A stretch of DNA of 64,000 nt from assembly GCF_022869805.1 (NCBI RefSeq), contig NZ_CP094974.1:248001-312000 (forward strand), read 5' to 3'. Source of the stretch: Halosolutus halophilus. Lineage in GTDB: Archaea; Halobacteriota; Halobacteria; Halobacteriales; Natrialbaceae. Positions 43,377-51,946 of this stretch are shown in pieces (position 1 is the stretch's first letter; the number at the start of each line of letters is the position of its first letter). The position numbers were made by a program, and so were the translations under genes. The notes under the pieces are model-generated. The model was not told the origin of the DNA, searched no databases, and saw only the letters and a list, made by a program, of their open reading frames with translations.

Positions 43377-44324
43377 ATGAGCCTCTCACGGTACATTGTA
43401 AAACGCATCCTCGTCTCTATCCCCGTCTTGGTCGGGGTAACGATGGTTTCGTTTGGATTGATACAGATGATCCCGGGTGATCCGATCGAATTCATACTCC
43501 AGTTTACGAACGTTTCACCCGAGGCGGAAAAACAGCTGTACGACAAGTACAACCTCAACGAGCCAATCTGGAAACAGTATCTGCTGTGGCTTCAGGACGT
43601 GATCGTCCTGGACTTCGGCGAATCGATCATCTCGGGCCGCGACGTCGCCTACGAGATCAGTTCGCGACTGGACCACACGATCGCGCTCGGTCTCTTCTCG
43701 TGGCTGATCGGTCTGGGCGTCGGCATTCCGACCGGGATCATCGCCGCAGTCAAACGCGGAACCGTCACCGACGAGGCCAGTCGCATCGCCGCCCTGCTGG
43801 GAATCGCGACGCCGAACTTCTGGCTCGGTCTGATGTTGATCCTCGTTCTCAGCGTCAACCTCGGGATTTTCCGGGTGATTCCGCCAGACGCCCCGCTGTT
43901 GAGCGCAGCGAAGCTAAAATTCCTCATCCTGCCCTCCGTGACCATCGGGACTGCATCCGCGTCGCTGATCATGCGTCTCGTCCGGTCGTCGATGCTCCAG
44001 GAACTCAACAAGGAGTACGTTCGGATGGCACGCGCGAAGGGGCTGAGCGAACGAACGGTCATCTTCAAGCACGTCCTTCGGAACTCGCTGATCGCGGTCG
44101 TCACCGTCGCGGCGATCCAGATCGCGTTCATCATCAACGGGGCGGTCGTCATCGAACAGGTCTTCTCGTGGCCTGGCCTCGGACGACTTCTCGTCAGGGC
44201 TATCAGTCAGCGTGACTTCCCGATCATTCAGGCGGGCGTGTTGATGACCGGCGTCGCGATCGTCGTCGCCAACCTGTTGGCCGATATCGTCTACTCGTGG
44301 CTCGACCCACGGATCAGATACTAA
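43377..44324 (+). CDS. dppB: Dipeptide/oligopeptide ABC permease DppB
   Basis: A 315-residue permease with six transmembrane segments. It begins SLSRYIVKRILVSIPVLVGV, the standard DppB N-terminus, with the EAA-type coupling loop EYVRMARAKGLSERTVIFKH at about residue 218. It forms the channel with DppC. The gene is 39 nt after the permuted receptor gene and 2 nt before dppC, in one operon. The transported compound could be a peptide, nickel chelate or glycoside; sequence alone does not say. Confidence 0.95.
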   Translation: MSLSRYIVKRILVSIPVLVGVTMVSFGLIQMIPGDPIEFILQFTNVSPEAEKQLYDKYNLNEPIWKQYLLWLQDVIVLDFGESIISGRDVAYEISSRLDHTIALGLFSWLIGLGVGIPTGIIAAVKRGTVTDEASRIAALLGIATPNFWLGLMLILVLSVNLGIFRVIPPDAPLLSAAKLKFLILPSVTIGTASASLIMRLVRSSMLQELNKEYVRMARAKGLSERTVIFKHVLRNSLIAVVTVAAIQIAFIINGAVVIEQVFSWPGLGRLLVRAISQRDFPIIQAGVLMTGVAIVVANLLADIVYSWLDPRIRY

Positions 44325-44326
44325 GA

Positions 44327-45364
44327 ATGAAGCAGAAACAACGAGATACGACGTCGAAGCGAGGTCGAATCCGAATCACTGGATTCGACGCCGAACGAGT
44401 GCGTAACCGAGACTCCCTCTCGGGCTGGACCGAGGCCGAAGCCGAAGGCGGTACCAGCAGAATGGAGTACGCCTGGAGACGGTTCAAGAGCAACCGGCTC
44501 GCGATGCTCAGCGTCGGCGTCATGGCACTTATGACTCTCGTGGCCGTTTTCGCCCGGCCGATAACGGTCGACGTCGCCGGCATGTCGCTTCCGCTGCAGC
44601 CGTTCTCGATTACGCCGTACGATCCCGGCCGGATGTTCGTCGGGGCGCCGAACGCTCCCCCGAGCGCCGAACACCTGATGGGAACCGACTGGTCGGGACG
44701 AGACCTGTTCTCGCGCGTGCTCGTCGGGACCCGGTACAGCCTCACGATCGGGCTGATCGCGACCGTCCTTGCCCTGTTCATCGGGATCCCGCTCGGCTCA
44801 ATCGCCGGCTACTTCGGCGGCTGGGTCGACGAGACGATCATGCGTCTGGTCGACGTTCTCTACGCGTTCCCGTTTCTCGTCCTCGCCATCGCGATCATCG
44901 CAGTGCTCGGACAGGGGTTCTGGAATCTGATCCTGGCGTTGACGATCACCGGCTGGATCAGCTACGCCCGTCTCATCCGCGGTGAGGTACTGAGCGTGAA
45001 AGAAAACGAGTACGTACTCGCGGCGAAAGCGCTCGGCGCGACCGATCGCTCGATCATCTTCCGGCACGTCGTCCCGAACGCGATGGCACCGGTCATCGTC
45101 CAGGCGACGCTGTCGATCGGGACCGTCGTCCTCTCTGCGGCCGCGCTCGGCTTCCTCTCGCTCGGTCTCACGCCGGGGACCCCCGAGTGGGGGACGATGC
45201 TCTCGAGCACTCGCGACACCATCGCACAGGGGTACTGGTGGGTGTCGGTCTTCCCCGGCCTGGCCATCGTCGTGTTCGTGCTCGCTATCAACCTGATGGG
45301 CGACGGAATCAACGACGCGCTCGACCCACAGGGAGACACCGCAACGAAACAGAGGATGCAATAG
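44327..45364 (+). CDS. dppC: Dipeptide/oligopeptide ABC permease DppC
   Basis: A 345-residue permease from ATG 44327; the longer open frame overlaps dppB and is rejected. A polar N-terminal extension of about 55 residues precedes the first helix (RLAMLSVGVMALMTLVAVFA). An insert (SITPYDPGRMFVGAPNAPPS) and the GTDWSGRDLFSRVLVGTR block are typical of DppC. The coupling loop is ENEYVLAAKALGATDRSIIF. It is directly followed by dppD with no gap. Confidence 0.95.
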   Translation: MKQKQRDTTSKRGRIRITGFDAERVRNRDSLSGWTEAEAEGGTSRMEYAWRRFKSNRLAMLSVGVMALMTLVAVFARPITVDVAGMSLPLQPFSITPYDPGRMFVGAPNAPPSAEHLMGTDWSGRDLFSRVLVGTRYSLTIGLIATVLALFIGIPLGSIAGYFGGWVDETIMRLVDVLYAFPFLVLAIAIIAVLGQGFWNLILALTITGWISYARLIRGEVLSVKENEYVLAAKALGATDRSIIFRHVVPNAMAPVIVQATLSIGTVVLSAAALGFLSLGLTPGTPEWGTMLSSTRDTIAQGYWWVSVFPGLAIVVFVLAINLMGDGINDALDPQGDTATKQRMQ

Positions 45365-46414
45365 ATGGCACTACTCGAAGTCAACGATCTAGTTACGCAG
45401 TTCTACACTGAGGACGGAACCGTTCGCGCGGTCGACGGCGTGAGCTATCAGATCGACCGCGGTGAAAAGTTCGGCATCGTCGGCGAGAGCGGTGCCGGCA
45501 AGAGCGTGACGAGCCTGTCGGTCATGGGACTCATCGAGAGCCCCGGCGAGATCGTCGGCGGGGAAATCCTGTTCAAGGGTGAGAACCTCCTCGAGAAAAG
45601 CCCCGAAGAGATGCGCCGCATCCGGGGGAACGAGATCGCCATGGTGTTCCAGGACGCCGAGACGGCGCTCAACCCCGTCTACACGGTCGGCGAGCAGATC
45701 GCCGAGGGGATCCGCACGCACAAGGACGTCTCGGACCAGGAAGCCAAAGAGCAGGCGATCGAGATGCTCGCCGAGGTCGGCATCCCCGACCCCGCGGAGC
45801 GATACAGCGACTACCCCCACCAGTTCTCCGGCGGGATGCAACAGCGTGCGGTCATCGCGATCGCGCTCTCGTGCGATCCCGACCTGCTCATCTGTGACGA
45901 ACCCACGACCGCACTCGACGTCACGATCGAAGCGCAGATCCTCGAGTTGCTCGACGAACTGGCGTCGGACTTCGACACGGCGATCCAGCTCATCACGCAC
46001 GACCTCGGCGTCGTCGCCGAGATCTGCAACCGCGTGATGGTGATGTACGCCGGCAAGGCGGTCGAGAAAGCACCCGTCGAGGACCTCTACTACGAGCCCA
46101 AACACCCCTACTCGGTCGGACTGATGGGATCGATCCCTCGAATCGGTGACAGGCGCGACCGTCTCGAGACGATTCCGGGGACGATGCCCGATCTCGTCGA
46201 GGTGCCGCCGGGCTGTAGTTTCCACCCGCGGTGCCCGTACGCCGAGGAGGGCTGTAGCCGAAAAGAGCCGCAACTCGTCGACACCGAGACCGGAAATTCG
46301 TCGAACCCAGCCGACGACGAGGAACACGCCGCGTCGTGTCTGGCGTACACGGGCGACCTCCAGGGTGAACTGTCCTACCAGGTAGAAGTCATGACGGACG
46401 GAGGGGACTCATGA
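45365..46414 (+). CDS. dppD: Dipeptide ABC ATPase DppD
   Basis: A 349-residue ATPase: Walker A GESGAGKSV near residue 39, signature FSGGMQQRAVIA near 155, Walker B LLICDEPTTALD near 175. The oligopeptide-type C-terminal extension contains GCSFHPRCPYAEEGC, a cysteine block seen in this ATPase subfamily and thought to hold an iron-sulfur cluster. The start follows the dppC stop immediately, and the stop overlaps the dppF start by 4 nt. Confidence 0.95.
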   Translation: MALLEVNDLVTQFYTEDGTVRAVDGVSYQIDRGEKFGIVGESGAGKSVTSLSVMGLIESPGEIVGGEILFKGENLLEKSPEEMRRIRGNEIAMVFQDAETALNPVYTVGEQIAEGIRTHKDVSDQEAKEQAIEMLAEVGIPDPAERYSDYPHQFSGGMQQRAVIAIALSCDPDLLICDEPTTALDVTIEAQILELLDELASDFDTAIQLITHDLGVVAEICNRVMVMYAGKAVEKAPVEDLYYEPKHPYSVGLMGSIPRIGDRRDRLETIPGTMPDLVEVPPGCSFHPRCPYAEEGCSRKEPQLVDTETGNSSNPADDEEHAASCLAYTGDLQGELSYQVEVMTDGGDS

Positions 46415-47415
46415 GTAGCCAACCGCTCGTTCGGACGGACGGACTGACGAAGTACTACAGCAACGCCGACGGCTTTCTCGATCGAGTGCTCGGCAACCGG
46501 TCGTGGGTTCGCGCCCTCGACGGCGTCGACCTCGAGGTTCGCGAAGGCGAAACCCTCGGCCTGGTCGGCGAATCCGGCTGTGGGAAGAGTACGCTCGGTC
46601 GCACGCTCCTCCAGCTGGAAGCGCCCACGGAGGGCGACGTCTACTTCAAGGGCGAGAACATCACCAACCTGTCGGGTTCGAACCTCCGGGAAAAGCGTCG
46701 GGAGATGCAGTACATCTTCCAGAATCCCTTCGCCAGTCTGAACCCCCGATTGACCGTCAACGACATCGTCGGCGAGGCACTCGACGTCCACGGGATCGCC
46801 GACGGTGAAGAGCGGGACGCTCGCATCGCGAAGATTCTCGATACGGTCGGGTTGAAGCCGAGTCACGCCAACCGTTACCCACACGAGTTCTCCGGCGGCC
46901 AGCGACAGCGGATCGGCATCGCCCGCGCGCTCGCGGTCGACCCCGACTTCGTCGTCTGTGACGAACCCGTCTCCGCACTCGACGTCTCCGTGCAGGCACA
47001 GATCCTCAACCTGCTCGAGGACCTCCAGGACGAGTTCGGCCTCTCGTACCTGTTCATCGCCCACGACCTCTCGGTCGTCGAACACATTGCCGATCGCATC
47101 GCCGTGATGTACCTCGGCGAGATCGTCGAAGTCGGGACGGCCGAGGAAATCTTCACGCCGCCGTATCACCCCTACACGCACGCACTGCTGTCTGCGATCC
47201 CGGAACCCGATCCGCTCTGGCAGGGCGATCGCGTCATCCTCGAGGGGTCGGTTCCGTCGCCGCTCGATCCGCCGAGCGGGTGCAAGTTCCACACGCGCTG
47301 TCCCATCGCACAGGAAGACTGCAGCGAGTGGGAGGCGCACCCGGACCTCGAGTCCGTCAGTGGAACGCACGAAATCGCGTGCCCGTACCACGAGATGATC
47401 GAAACGGACGTCTGA
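46411..47415 (+). CDS. dppF: Dipeptide ABC ATPase DppF
   Basis: The second, 334-residue ATPase of the importer. Walker A is GESGCGKST near residue 54, the signature [15 protein letters not shown] near 157 and Walker [12 protein letters not shown]. The C-terminal extension carries [15 protein letters not shown] like its partner. It is the last gene of the operon. Confidence 0.95.
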   Translation: MSSQPLVRTDGLTKYYSNADGFLDRVLGNRSWVRALDGVDLEVREGETLGLVGESGCGKSTLGRTLLQLEAPTEGDVYFKGENITNLSGSNLREKRREMQYIFQNPFASLNPRLTVNDIVGEALDVHGIADGEERDARIAKILDTVGLKPSHANRYPHEFSGGQRQRIGIARALAVDPDFVVCDEPVSALDVSVQAQILNLLEDLQDEFGLSYLFIAHDLSVVEHIADRIAVMYLGEIVEVGTAEEIFTPPYHPYTHALLSAIPEPDPLWQGDRVILEGSVPSPLDPPSGCKFHTRCPIAQEDCSEWEAHPDLESVSGTHEIACPYHEMIETDV

Positions 47416-47497
47416 TCGCCGTTCGAGTCTCCGACGATCGGTCCGTTTGCGTGTCGAAACGAACGTTTCTTGGGCGGGAGCTTCCTACAGTGACCCG

Positions 47498-48022
47498 ATG
47501 CGTCGTATCTACGAGTCCGACGCGCTCTCGCGGGACGACGAGGACCCGTTCTCGCCGAGCGAATCCGACGAGCGCTCACGGAAGATGATCGACTGGGAGG
47601 CAGCCAGCCACGCGTTCCTCCCGGTCTGGCTCCGTGACCGCGCGGTGAGCGTCCACCTCGAGACGGACAAAGACGAGTACGCGCCGGACGAAGCGGTCCG
47701 CTGGCGGGCGACGTTTCGCAATCGCTTCCCGTTTCCCGTTCGCATCGTCACCGAGTCGCCGGAACTCTGGCGGTGGTCGGTCGACGGTATCGCCCGCGCG
47801 AGCGAAGTCCCGGCGCGGGTCCCGGACCGAACTAGCGTCATCAACTTCTCTCGTAGCGAACGCAAGGTGGTCGAACGGCGCTGGAAGCCTCAGATTCGGG
47901 TCACGGAACGCGAGTGGGAACCGCTCGAGTCCGGTACGCACACCCTCTCCGTCGCCCTCAACGTCGATCGGCCCGCCGAACGCAACCTCGACAGCGAGAC
48001 GACCTTTACGATTTCGCCGTAA
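47498..48022 (+). CDS. Uncharacterised beta-rich protein
   Basis: A 174-residue protein from ATG 47498 (MRRIYESDALSRDDEDPF). After a 35-residue acidic lead, the rest alternates short strands with charged residues (VSVHLETDKDEYAPDEAVRW, then HTLSVALNVDRPAERNLD). The pattern resembles an immunoglobulin-like or BsuPI-inhibitor-like fold. No signal peptide or catalytic motif is visible, so it is probably cytoplasmic. I do not recognise a function. It lies between the dipeptide operon and the tRNA-Met region with no operon partner. Confidence 0.72.
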   Translation: MRRIYESDALSRDDEDPFSPSESDERSRKMIDWEAASHAFLPVWLRDRAVSVHLETDKDEYAPDEAVRWRATFRNRFPFPVRIVTESPELWRWSVDGIARASEVPARVPDRTSVINFSRSERKVVERRWKPQIRVTEREWEPLESGTHTLSVALNVDRPAERNLDSETTFTISP

Positions 48023-48092
48023 CACGTCGGTCGCCCGCGATCGGAATCGGCCGGCGGACGATCGTATGGCTCTCGGGCGGGAGCGTCGAAAG

Positions 48093-48264
48093 TAGCGGGA
48101 GGGTGATTTGAACCACGCCGTCCCCCTCGCTGTGCTCGGGTGCTATCTGGTTCAAACAACTCCGTGCTAGACTTGCCGCTCGCGAATTTGCTCGCGGCAA
48201 AAGTATAGCGGAAGGTAGCTTGAACCACCGTGTTATGGGTGGCGCTCACGAATTTGTTCGCGCC
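48093..48264 (-). repeat. Two degenerate copies of the initiator tRNA 3' half with hairpin repeats
   Basis: In tRNA orientation, 3'-end-like pieces lie at 48206-48229 and 48093-48116, besides the genuine end at 48271-48294. Each keeps the T-loop (TTCAA) and the CCGCTA end. The nearer copy also keeps an anticodon-loop-like CATAAC (about 48231-48236). The real tRNA and the nearer copy are each followed by T-rich sequence and a related hairpin: GGCGC...GCGCC (48241-48264) and GCCGC...GCGGC (48175-48198), sharing CGAATTTG. This looks like tandem att scars from elements that integrated into the tRNA gene. Confidence 0.6.
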
Positions 48265-48270
48265 AAAACA

Positions 48271-48345
48271 TAGCGGGAGGTAGATTTGAACTACCGATCT
48301 GCGGGTTATGAGCCCGCCGGAATCTCCTGGCTATCCCATCCCGCT
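48271..48345 (-). tRNA. Initiator tRNA-Met (CAT)
   Basis: The 75-nt minus-strand sequence folds as a cloverleaf: a 7-bp acceptor stem AGCGGGA/TCCCGCT with discriminator A, anticodon stem CGGG/CCCG around loop CTCATAA, and T-arm GGTAGTTCAAATCTACC. The A1-U72 pair and the GC-rich anticodon stem are the archaeal marks of the initiator rather than the elongator tRNA. The CCA end is not encoded. There is no intron. TTAACT about 27 nt upstream may be the TATA element. Confidence 0.92.
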
Positions 48346-48411
48346 ACCAGATTATACCCGAGTGCCCTAGTTAAGGGTTGTGATTCGGCCGCCGTATGTG
48401 GGTTTCTACCG

Positions 48412-48858
48412 TTAGTCCCGATGAACCTTCCACGTGAACAGGCTCTCGGAGGCGTAATTGACAAAAAAGCCGGCGCCGATCCCGATCACGTTCGCGAGCA
48501 GGTACATGACGTCGAACAGGATCACCAGTCCCCAGTACACCGCGAGCGTAACCAGGAACCCGCCGAACCGGACCACGTACGATCGCGAGAGCCGAACAGC
48601 CAGCGCTCGCGGCGACATATCGCCGAACGTCGCGAACGTCCACGCCTCGTTGATCGCGAAGATGACCGCGATCGCGATCGCCCAGGCGACGACTTTCGCG
48701 AGGACGAATCCGGCGTCGGCCAGTTCGACGAGCATCAGGAGGACGCCGTTGTCGACGATCGCGCCGACGCCCCCCACGCCGGCGAACTGGCTGAACCTGC
48801 TCGCCGATAGCAGCGCCCGAAATCGCGTTCGGATGGCGTCGGCGAGCGAATCACTCAT
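48412..48858 (-). CDS. GtrA-family membrane protein
   Basis: A 148-residue protein with four transmembrane helices and the GtrA pattern (FAGVGGVGAIVDNGVLLMLV, then FAINEAWTFATFG, ending NYASESLFTWKVHR). GtrA proteins help move polyprenyl-phosphate-linked sugars across the membrane. The start overlaps the end of the upstream glycosyltransferase gene by 8 nt, so the two form a unit for making and flipping a lipid-linked sugar, perhaps for surface glycosylation. Confidence 0.9.
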   Translation of the reverse strand: MSDSLADAIRTRFRALLSASRFSQFAGVGGVGAIVDNGVLLMLVELADAGFVLAKVVAWAIAIAVIFAINEAWTFATFGDMSPRALAVRLSRSYVVRFGGFLVTLAVYWGLVILFDVMYLLANVIGIGAGFFVNYASESLFTWKVHRD

Positions 48859-49663
48859 CGTCGTGGGTCCGATCTCGCGGTGAGCGCGTCCGACGACGCT
48901 CCAGGGCTTCGATCACTGTCTGTGCGTCCGATCGACGGTTTGCGATCGCCGTGTGGAACCGATCGCCCCGGAGGTGCTTCGCCCGGTGGCGCGCCCGGCA
49001 GAGGCCGGTCGCGAGGTCTCGGGTCGCCCAGATCGACGACACGGTCGACTCCGGGTCGTCCGCCCACGTCACCGGCACCTCGCTGATGCGATAGTCCAGC
49101 GCGTCGACGAGGGCGAGGAGTTCCACGTCCCACGCGAACCCCCGCTCGCGAAGCCGGTCACTGACGTCGGCCCACGCGGCCGCGTCGATCGCCTTCGCAC
49201 CGCACTGGTAATCCGTCACCGAGACGGCGAGGAGTCGGCAGGCGAGCCACGCGAACGCGTCGCCGAGCAGCCGACGGCGTGCCGACTGCCGGGTGACGAC
49301 GTCGGCGTCGGGATGGCGACGCGATCCGACCGCGAGATCCGTCCGCCCGCCACGAACCCGATCGACGATCGCACCGACGGAGTCGACGGCCGTGCTGCCG
49401 TCGGCGTCGACGAATGCGCGAACGTCAGTCTCGAGCGCACAGAAACCCGCGGTGATGGCACCGCCTTTTCCGCGACGCTCGTCGACCGCGTTGACGGACG
49501 CGGGGAGCCCCTCGAGTCGATCGCGCGTGCTGGCGGTCGGATCGTCGAGTTCGACCCGGATCGTCTCGAGGTCGAGACGGCGATCGAGTTCGCGGACGTA
49601 AGCGCGGAGCGCGTCGACGTTCGGACGGAATGCGGGCACGACGAGACCGACCGTCCGGCTCAT
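48851..49663 (-). CDS. GT2 glycosyltransferase, dolichol-phosphate-sugar synthase type
   Basis: A 270-residue GT-A enzyme. The nucleotide-sugar-binding start VGLVVPAFRPNVDALRAYVR, the GKGGAITAGF motif and the metal-binding DADGS (near residue 88) match dolichyl-phosphate mannose/glucose synthases. The block DYQCGAKAIDAAAW is also characteristic. No transmembrane helices are present; the membrane partner is the coupled GtrA protein. It may be involved in N-glycan or exopolysaccharide assembly; sugar unknown. Confidence 0.88.
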   Translation of the reverse strand: MSRTVGLVVPAFRPNVDALRAYVRELDRRLDLETIRVELDDPTASTRDRLEGLPASVNAVDERRGKGGAITAGFCALETDVRAFVDADGSTAVDSVGAIVDRVRGGRTDLAVGSRRHPDADVVTRQSARRRLLGDAFAWLACRLLAVSVTDYQCGAKAIDAAAWADVSDRLRERGFAWDVELLALVDALDYRISEVPVTWADDPESTVSSIWATRDLATGLCRARHRAKHLRGDRFHTAIANRRSDAQTVIEALERRRTRSPRDRTHDDE

Positions 49664-49727
49664 TCGTACGTCACCCTCTAACTACGGGACGAAAAACGTT
49701 CGGAGACCGACCGCTGGCTGGCGGGCC

Positions 49728-49994
49728 TTATATCGCGAGGTCGCCTCTCGGCCGAACGACCTCGACGGCGTCCGCGTCGACTCGATCGACGTCAAGGAAG
49801 TGGGGCTGGAAGTTCCGCTTCTCGAAGTCCTCGAACTCGTCGTCGGTGCCGACGGTACACCAGAGCTGGACCTCTTCGGGGCCGTGGTACTCGCCGTTGC
49901 GATTGATCGCGAAACAGACCACTTCGGTCCCGTCGTACTCGATGACGGCACCTTTCCGGATTCCGGGGTCCCCGTGAATGATGAGCTGCTTCAT
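49728..49994 (-). CDS. Small conserved haloarchaeal protein (HAH_0734 family)
   Basis: An 88-residue cytoplasmic protein beginning MKQLIIHGDPGIRKGAVIEY and ending VEVVRPRGDLAI. I recognise it as the small family named after HAH_0734; its role is unknown. The middle (EEVQLWCTVGTDDEFEDFEK) looks like a compact beta fold. It stands alone, separated by 60 nt from the glycosyltransferase start on the downstream side. Confidence 0.82.
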   Translation of the reverse strand: MKQLIIHGDPGIRKGAVIEYDGTEVVCFAINRNGEYHGPEEVQLWCTVGTDDEFEDFEKRNFQPHFLDVDRVDADAVEVVRPRGDLAI

Positions 49995-50496
49995 GGCGGC
50001 GAATTCTCCCGAGAGGGGAGTAAGCGTTTCGGAGTCCGGGCCGCCACGAGCGGCGACGATCGGCTGGTTAGCCGTTCGCGATCGAACGGTATCGTGTGAG
50101 CTCGCGGGTGTCGAACCGCCCTCGCAGTGACGGCGAGCGCGCCGATGATCATCGGCGTGCGCCGAGCGTTCGCATCCACAGCAGCGTCCGGGCGTGCGAT
50201 TGGTCGTCGAACTCGAGGCCCCGGCGGCGGCGTACCCGTCCCGGTAGACGGTGCCTATCGTAACGACTGAACCTGTTCACACCGATCGCATAGCCGTCGT
50301 GCGATCGGGTGTGCACTGACTGTCAGTAGCTACTACACCTGCAGGACCCCACTGGCAGCAACGACGTGACACGGGGCCAGCGTCCGGTCACGGGACTGGC
50401 GGTCGTATGCAACACGGACGTCTCCGACCGGCCGCCCGCGACGAACCAAACGGGTTTTAAACGGCGCTGTCTTAGCCCACGCCAAGTGAGATAACC
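49995..50496. other. 502-base stretch before the ribosomal operon
   Basis: No gene is supported here. It contains a strong hairpin at 50278-50313 (arms CACACCGATCGCA and TGCGATCGGGTGTG, one bulged base). At its end is the TATA-like TTTTAAA (50455-50461), which gives a leader of about 15 nt for the L44e message. Confidence 0.6.
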
Positions 50497-50778
50497 ATGC
50501 AGATGCCACGCCGATTCAACACCTATTGCCCCCACTGTAACGAACACCACGAACACGAAGTCGAGAAGGCCCGATCGGGTCGTTCCTCCGGGATGAAGTG
50601 GGACGCTCGCCGAACCCGACGCAACACCGCGAGCATCGGGAACTCCGGTCGCTTCTCGAAAGTGCCCGGTGGCGAGAAGCCGACCAAGAAAACCGACCTC
50701 AAGTACCGCTGCAGCGAGTGTGGAAAGGCCCACCTCCGCGAGGGATGGCGCGCCGGCCGACTCGAGTTCCAGGAGTGA
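50497..50778 (+). CDS. rpl44e: Ribosomal protein L44e
   Basis: A 93-residue large-subunit protein specific to archaea and eukaryotes. It starts [20 protein letters not shown], with zinc ligands in CPHC and later CSECG (residues 11, 14, 72, 75 approximately). The product is basic for a haloarchaeal protein, as expected for rRNA binding. It is first of the conserved L44e-S27e-aIF2-alpha-Nop10 cluster, 5 nt before the S27e start. Confidence 0.97.
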   Translation: MQMPRRFNTYCPHCNEHHEHEVEKARSGRSSGMKWDARRTRRNTASIGNSGRFSKVPGGEKPTKKTDLKYRCSECGKAHLREGWRAGRLEFQE

Positions 50779-50783
50779 TCACC

Positions 50784-50957
50784 ATGTCAGGAAACTTCTA
50801 CAGCGTCCGCTGCAGTGACTGCGAGAACGAGCAGGTCGTCTTCGGCAAGGCCGCCACGGAGGTCTCGTGTGCCGTCTGTGGCACGACCCTCGCCCGGCCG
50901 ACCGGCGGGAAGGCCGAGATCGAGCACGAAGTACTCGAAACAGTCGAGTCACGATGA
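50784..50957 (+). CDS. rps27e: Ribosomal protein S27e
   Basis: A 57-residue small-subunit zinc protein, [20 protein letters not shown], with the four-cysteine ribbon CSDC ... CAVCG. The ATG at 50784 follows the L44e stop closely, and its stop overlaps the aIF2-alpha ATG (ATGA), so translation is coupled. Full length for the family. Confidence 0.96.
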   Translation: MSGNFYSVRCSDCENEQVVFGKAATEVSCAVCGTTLARPTGGKAEIEHEVLETVESR

Positions 50958-51754
50958 AATACAGCGGCTGGCCCGATCCCGGCGAACTCGTCGTCGGCAA
51001 GATCGACGAGATCGAAGACTTCGGCGTCTTCGTCGATCTCGAGGAGTACGAAGACAAGCGCGGCCTGATCCACATCTCCGAGGTCGCGAGCGGCTGGATC
51101 AAGAACGTCCGCGATCACGTCCGCGAGGGTCAGATCGTCGTCTGCAAGGTCTTAGACGTCGACGAGGGCTCCCAGCAGATCGACCTCTCGCTGAAAGACG
51201 TCAACGATCACCAGCGCTCGGAGAAGATCCAGCAGTGGAAAAACGAGCAGAAGGCCGACAACTGGATGAGCCTCGCACTCGGCGAGGAGATCGACGACGA
51301 GGACTACACCGCGATCGCCAACGAACTGATCGCTGCCCACGGAAGCCTCTACGAGGGCTTCAAACAGGCCGCGATCCACGGCGAAGAAGCCCTCGAGGAC
51401 ACCGATCTCGACGAGGACGAGATCGACTCGATCGTCGACACGGCACGCGAGAACGTCTCGGTACCGTACGTCAACGTCACCGGCTACGTCGACCTCGAGA
51501 ACCCCTCGCCGAGCGGCGTCGACGGGATCCGCGAGGCCCTCGCGGCCGCCGAAGGCAACGGCGAGGTCCCCGAGGAAGTCGACCTCGACGTCAGCTACGT
51601 CGGCGCACCCGAGTACCGCATCGAGGTGCAGGCCCCGAACTACAAGACCGCCGAGTCCCAGCTCGAGGAGAGTGCGCGGCGCGCGATAGCCGCGATCGAG
51701 CAGCAGGGTGGTGAGGGCGAGTACCATCGCGAACGCCGGACCGACGACGAGTAA
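50954..51754 (+). CDS. Translation initiation factor aIF2 alpha subunit
   Basis: A 266-residue subunit of the aIF2 heterotrimer that delivers initiator tRNA-Met to the small ribosomal subunit. The N-terminal S1 domain (residues 8-85) begins [21 protein letters not shown] helical domain follows, and the C-terminal alpha/beta domain ([20 protein letters not shown]) contacts the gamma subunit. The start at ATG 50954 overlaps the S27e stop; the longer upstream frame is rejected. The initiator tRNA gene lies about 2.6 kb away. Confidence 0.96.
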   Translation: MKYSGWPDPGELVVGKIDEIEDFGVFVDLEEYEDKRGLIHISEVASGWIKNVRDHVREGQIVVCKVLDVDEGSQQIDLSLKDVNDHQRSEKIQQWKNEQKADNWMSLALGEEIDDEDYTAIANELIAAHGSLYEGFKQAAIHGEEALEDTDLDEDEIDSIVDTARENVSVPYVNVTGYVDLENPSPSGVDGIREALAAAEGNGEVPEEVDLDVSYVGAPEYRIEVQAPNYKTAESQLEESARRAIAAIEQQGGEGEYHRERRTDDE

Positions 51755-51760
51755 CGAGCG

Positions 51761-51940
51761 ATGAAATCCGACATCCGGGTGTGTTCGGCGTGGCGCGAGA
51801 CCCACGATCGCCCGGTGTACACCCTTTCTGACAGCTGTCCGAAGTGCGGAGCCGACGCCGAGAACAGCGCGCCGGCCCCGTTCGATCCCGCCGATCCGTA
51901 CGGCAAGTACCGACGGTCTCTTAAACGTCGCCGGCGCTGA
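51761..51940 (+). CDS. nop10: H/ACA RNA-protein complex protein Nop10
   Basis: A 59-residue protein of the H/ACA complex that guides rRNA pseudouridylation. It begins MKSDIRVCSAWRETHDRPVY, continues with TLSDSCPKCGADAEN and ends in a basic KRRRR tail. The archaeal zinc ribbon uses C-x2-C in CPKC. It lies 6 nt after the aIF2-alpha stop and 6 nt before the PAC2 gene, in the usual archaeal order. Confidence 0.95.
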   Translation: MKSDIRVCSAWRETHDRPVYTLSDSCPKCGADAENSAPAPFDPADPYGKYRRSLKRRRR

Positions 51941-51946
51941 TACGGT

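Noticed and set aside
50323-50733. 136-codon minus-strand frame across the L44e start
   Set aside because: Overlaps a certain ribosomal gene antisense, and its sequence has no conserved features.
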